Below are positions 5,458 through 6,504 of a stretch of 6,504 bases of DNA, piece after piece; position 1 is the first letter of the stretch; each line of letters opens with the position of its first letter. Position numbers and translations under genes: made by a program. A model generated the notes under the pieces. The model worked only from the letters and a program-made list of their open reading frames with translations. It was not told the DNA's origin and searched no databases. The stretch comes from Cyclobacteriaceae bacterium (lineage in GTDB: Bacteria > Bacteroidota > Bacteroidia > Cytophagales > Cyclobacteriaceae), in the NCBI GenBank assembly GCA_030589835.1, contig JAUUZS010000255.1, forward strand, positions 1-6,504, in the 5' to 3' direction.

Positions 5458-6504
5458 TTAAAATCTGAAATTATAATTCAGTTTTAGCCTGGTAGAGCTT
5501 TCCTGCACGGTGAAACGATCTTTTTCCGGTGGTTCATACATTGTAGAATTCCAGACGAATAAAATCTCATTTCCTGGTTTAATAATCCACCTAAACCGTG
5601 ACTGCCATCCCATCTTTTCTGATACATTATCAAATTGCACATAATTGGTAAGTGAAATATCAGGGCTAAAAAATATATTGGCACTTGCACGGTAAAGGTG
5701 TGTTTCGAAATCGCCATCTGTAAGGTAAACCTTATTTAATTCATATTCCAGGCCTACAAAAATTGGGGTATTGATTTTGTACCCCAGGGCAACTACAAAG
5801 TCCTGTCGGTGGCCATCAAAAAATGATCCCCAGGTAAAAGCAGGCTGAAACCATATTCTCCTTCGCTGGGCACTTTGAAACTGGATGGTATGTCGCCAAA
5901 AATTATACGTTCCTGAGTCAATCGTTATCGTTTCCTGGTCATTTTCGAATATATCAAAATCCTCATTCAGAAATTCATATTTTGAAACTGTAGAAATCTC
6001 AAATTCATCACCTGAGATCAGTTCGATTGCAAATGGCGTCAGGTCAATATCCCTGGTGAGTAGCTTATTGTCATAGTCGGTGATAAAGTCTCCTCCGGCC
6101 TTGAAATTTATCTGTAGTATTCCATATTTATTTGGCCGCGGGCCAATAGCCACTTCGGCATAATGCTCTTTGATGCCCAGTCTTGGTGCAAAGCCGATCC
6201 CTGCCCTATAATTCTCGCCAATTTCCTGATGCCCCACCCTGAATTTCAGAAAGTCATTCGGATAGTTTATTTCAGTTCCCCATGATACGTCTTCGTTATC
6301 CAGACCTTCAGTAAAGGATTTCATTCCAAAACCAGAAAAGGCCAGTATTTTATCCCCTTTAAACTTGGCTGTTGCCAATCGTAAATCCAAGCCAAACAAT
6401 TGATTGCTTACTTCAGAAAGTGCATTTCCGTTGGTTCCCATAAATCCGACATATGACTGATTACCAATGTTTCGTGTTACCCTGGCCACAGTAAAATTTC
6501 TGCT
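5458..6504 (-). CDS. DUF5916-type outer-membrane protein, C-terminal part (5' end outside window)
   Basis: The frame is open to the right edge (S-R-N-F-T-V-A-R-V-T-R-N-I-G), so the GTG at 6487-6489 is an internal codon and the gene starts outside. The visible 348 residues match the C-terminal region of DUF5916 proteins, large Bacteroidota proteins in which an N-terminal carbohydrate-binding-like (CBM9-like) domain precedes a predicted outer-membrane beta-barrel. Recognisable family stretches are INYPNDFLKFRVGHQEIGEN (about 79-98 of the fragment), the following AGIGFAPRLGI, the LLTRDIDLTP segment (about 148-157) and, near the end, SLTNYVQFDNVSEKMGWQSR plus FRWIIKPGNEILFVWN. Alternating hydrophobic and polar residues, many aromatics and a C-terminal phenylalanine (KLNYNFRF) support a barrel inserted in the outer membrane. 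The substrate is unknown. It converges with the CutA-like gene and its promoter lies outside the window. Confidence 0.85.
   Translation of the reverse strand, partial: SRNFTVARVTRNIGNQSYVGFMGTNGNALSEVSNQLFGLDLRLATAKFKGDKILAFSGFGMKSFTEGLDNEDVSWGTEINYPNDFLKFRVGHQEIGENYRAGIGFAPRLGIKEHYAEVAIGPRPNKYGILQINFKAGGDFITDYDNKLLTRDIDLTPFAIELISGDEFEISTVSKYEFLNEDFDIFENDQETITIDSGTYNFWRHTIQFQSAQRRRIWFQPAFTWGSFFDGHRQDFVVALGYKINTPIFVGLEYELNKVYLTDGDFETHLYRASANIFFSPDISLTNYVQFDNVSEKMGWQSRFRWIIKPGNEILFVWNSTMYEPPEKDRFTVQESSTRLKLNYNFRF

Noticed and set aside
5484..6076. Additional frames inside the DUF5916 gene (5484-5717 minus, 5885-6076 plus)
   Set aside because: The C-terminal beta-barrel signature in the main frame is clear, so these overlapping frames are shadows.

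Overview
This 6.5 kb window looks like chromosomal DNA from a member of the Bacteroidota, probably an environmental Cytophagales-type bacterium. The evidence is low to moderate GC, almost no Shine-Dalgarno sequences before the starts, a DUF5916-type outer-membrane protein, a ComEC whose C-terminal domain lacks the metallo-beta-lactamase metal motif, and a PAS/HATPase/REC/Hpt hybrid signalling protein. No rRNA, tRNA, CRISPR array, transposase or phage gene is visible.

Layout from left to right: (i) the C-terminal half of a PhoH-family ATPase (2-487, +), followed with a 29-nt overlap by a GNAT acetyltransferase (459-923, +); (ii) a short intergenic stretch with a degenerate tandem repeat (about 997-1025); (iii) a hybrid signalling protein on the minus strand (1070-2533) that lacks the whole histidine-phosphoacceptor (DHp/HisKA) domain and the N-box half of its ATPase domain; (iv) a divergent AT-rich intergenic region (2534-2772) with a perfect 12-bp inverted repeat around a 3-nt spacer; (v) comEC (2773-4857, +), the inner-membrane channel for DNA uptake; (vi) a GC-richer gap (4858-5046) without a convincing gene; (vii) a small protein resembling a divergent CutA1 (5047-5361, +); (viii) a 96-bp convergent gap with alternative small stem-loops; (ix) the C-terminal part of a DUF5916-type protein on the minus strand (5458-6504), running off the right edge.

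The genes do not form one pathway. PhoH and the acetyltransferase look translationally coupled, the signalling gene and comEC share a divergent control region, and the CutA-like and DUF5916 genes converge. I see no complete new multi-gene system. The most notable item is the signalling gene: an open 487-codon frame apparently made by an in-frame internal deletion of a standard PAS-HisKA-HATPase-REC-Hpt kinase. It keeps intact receiver residues and a candidate Hpt histidine but has lost what it would need for autophosphorylation. The second is the palindrome between it and comEC, a candidate operator.
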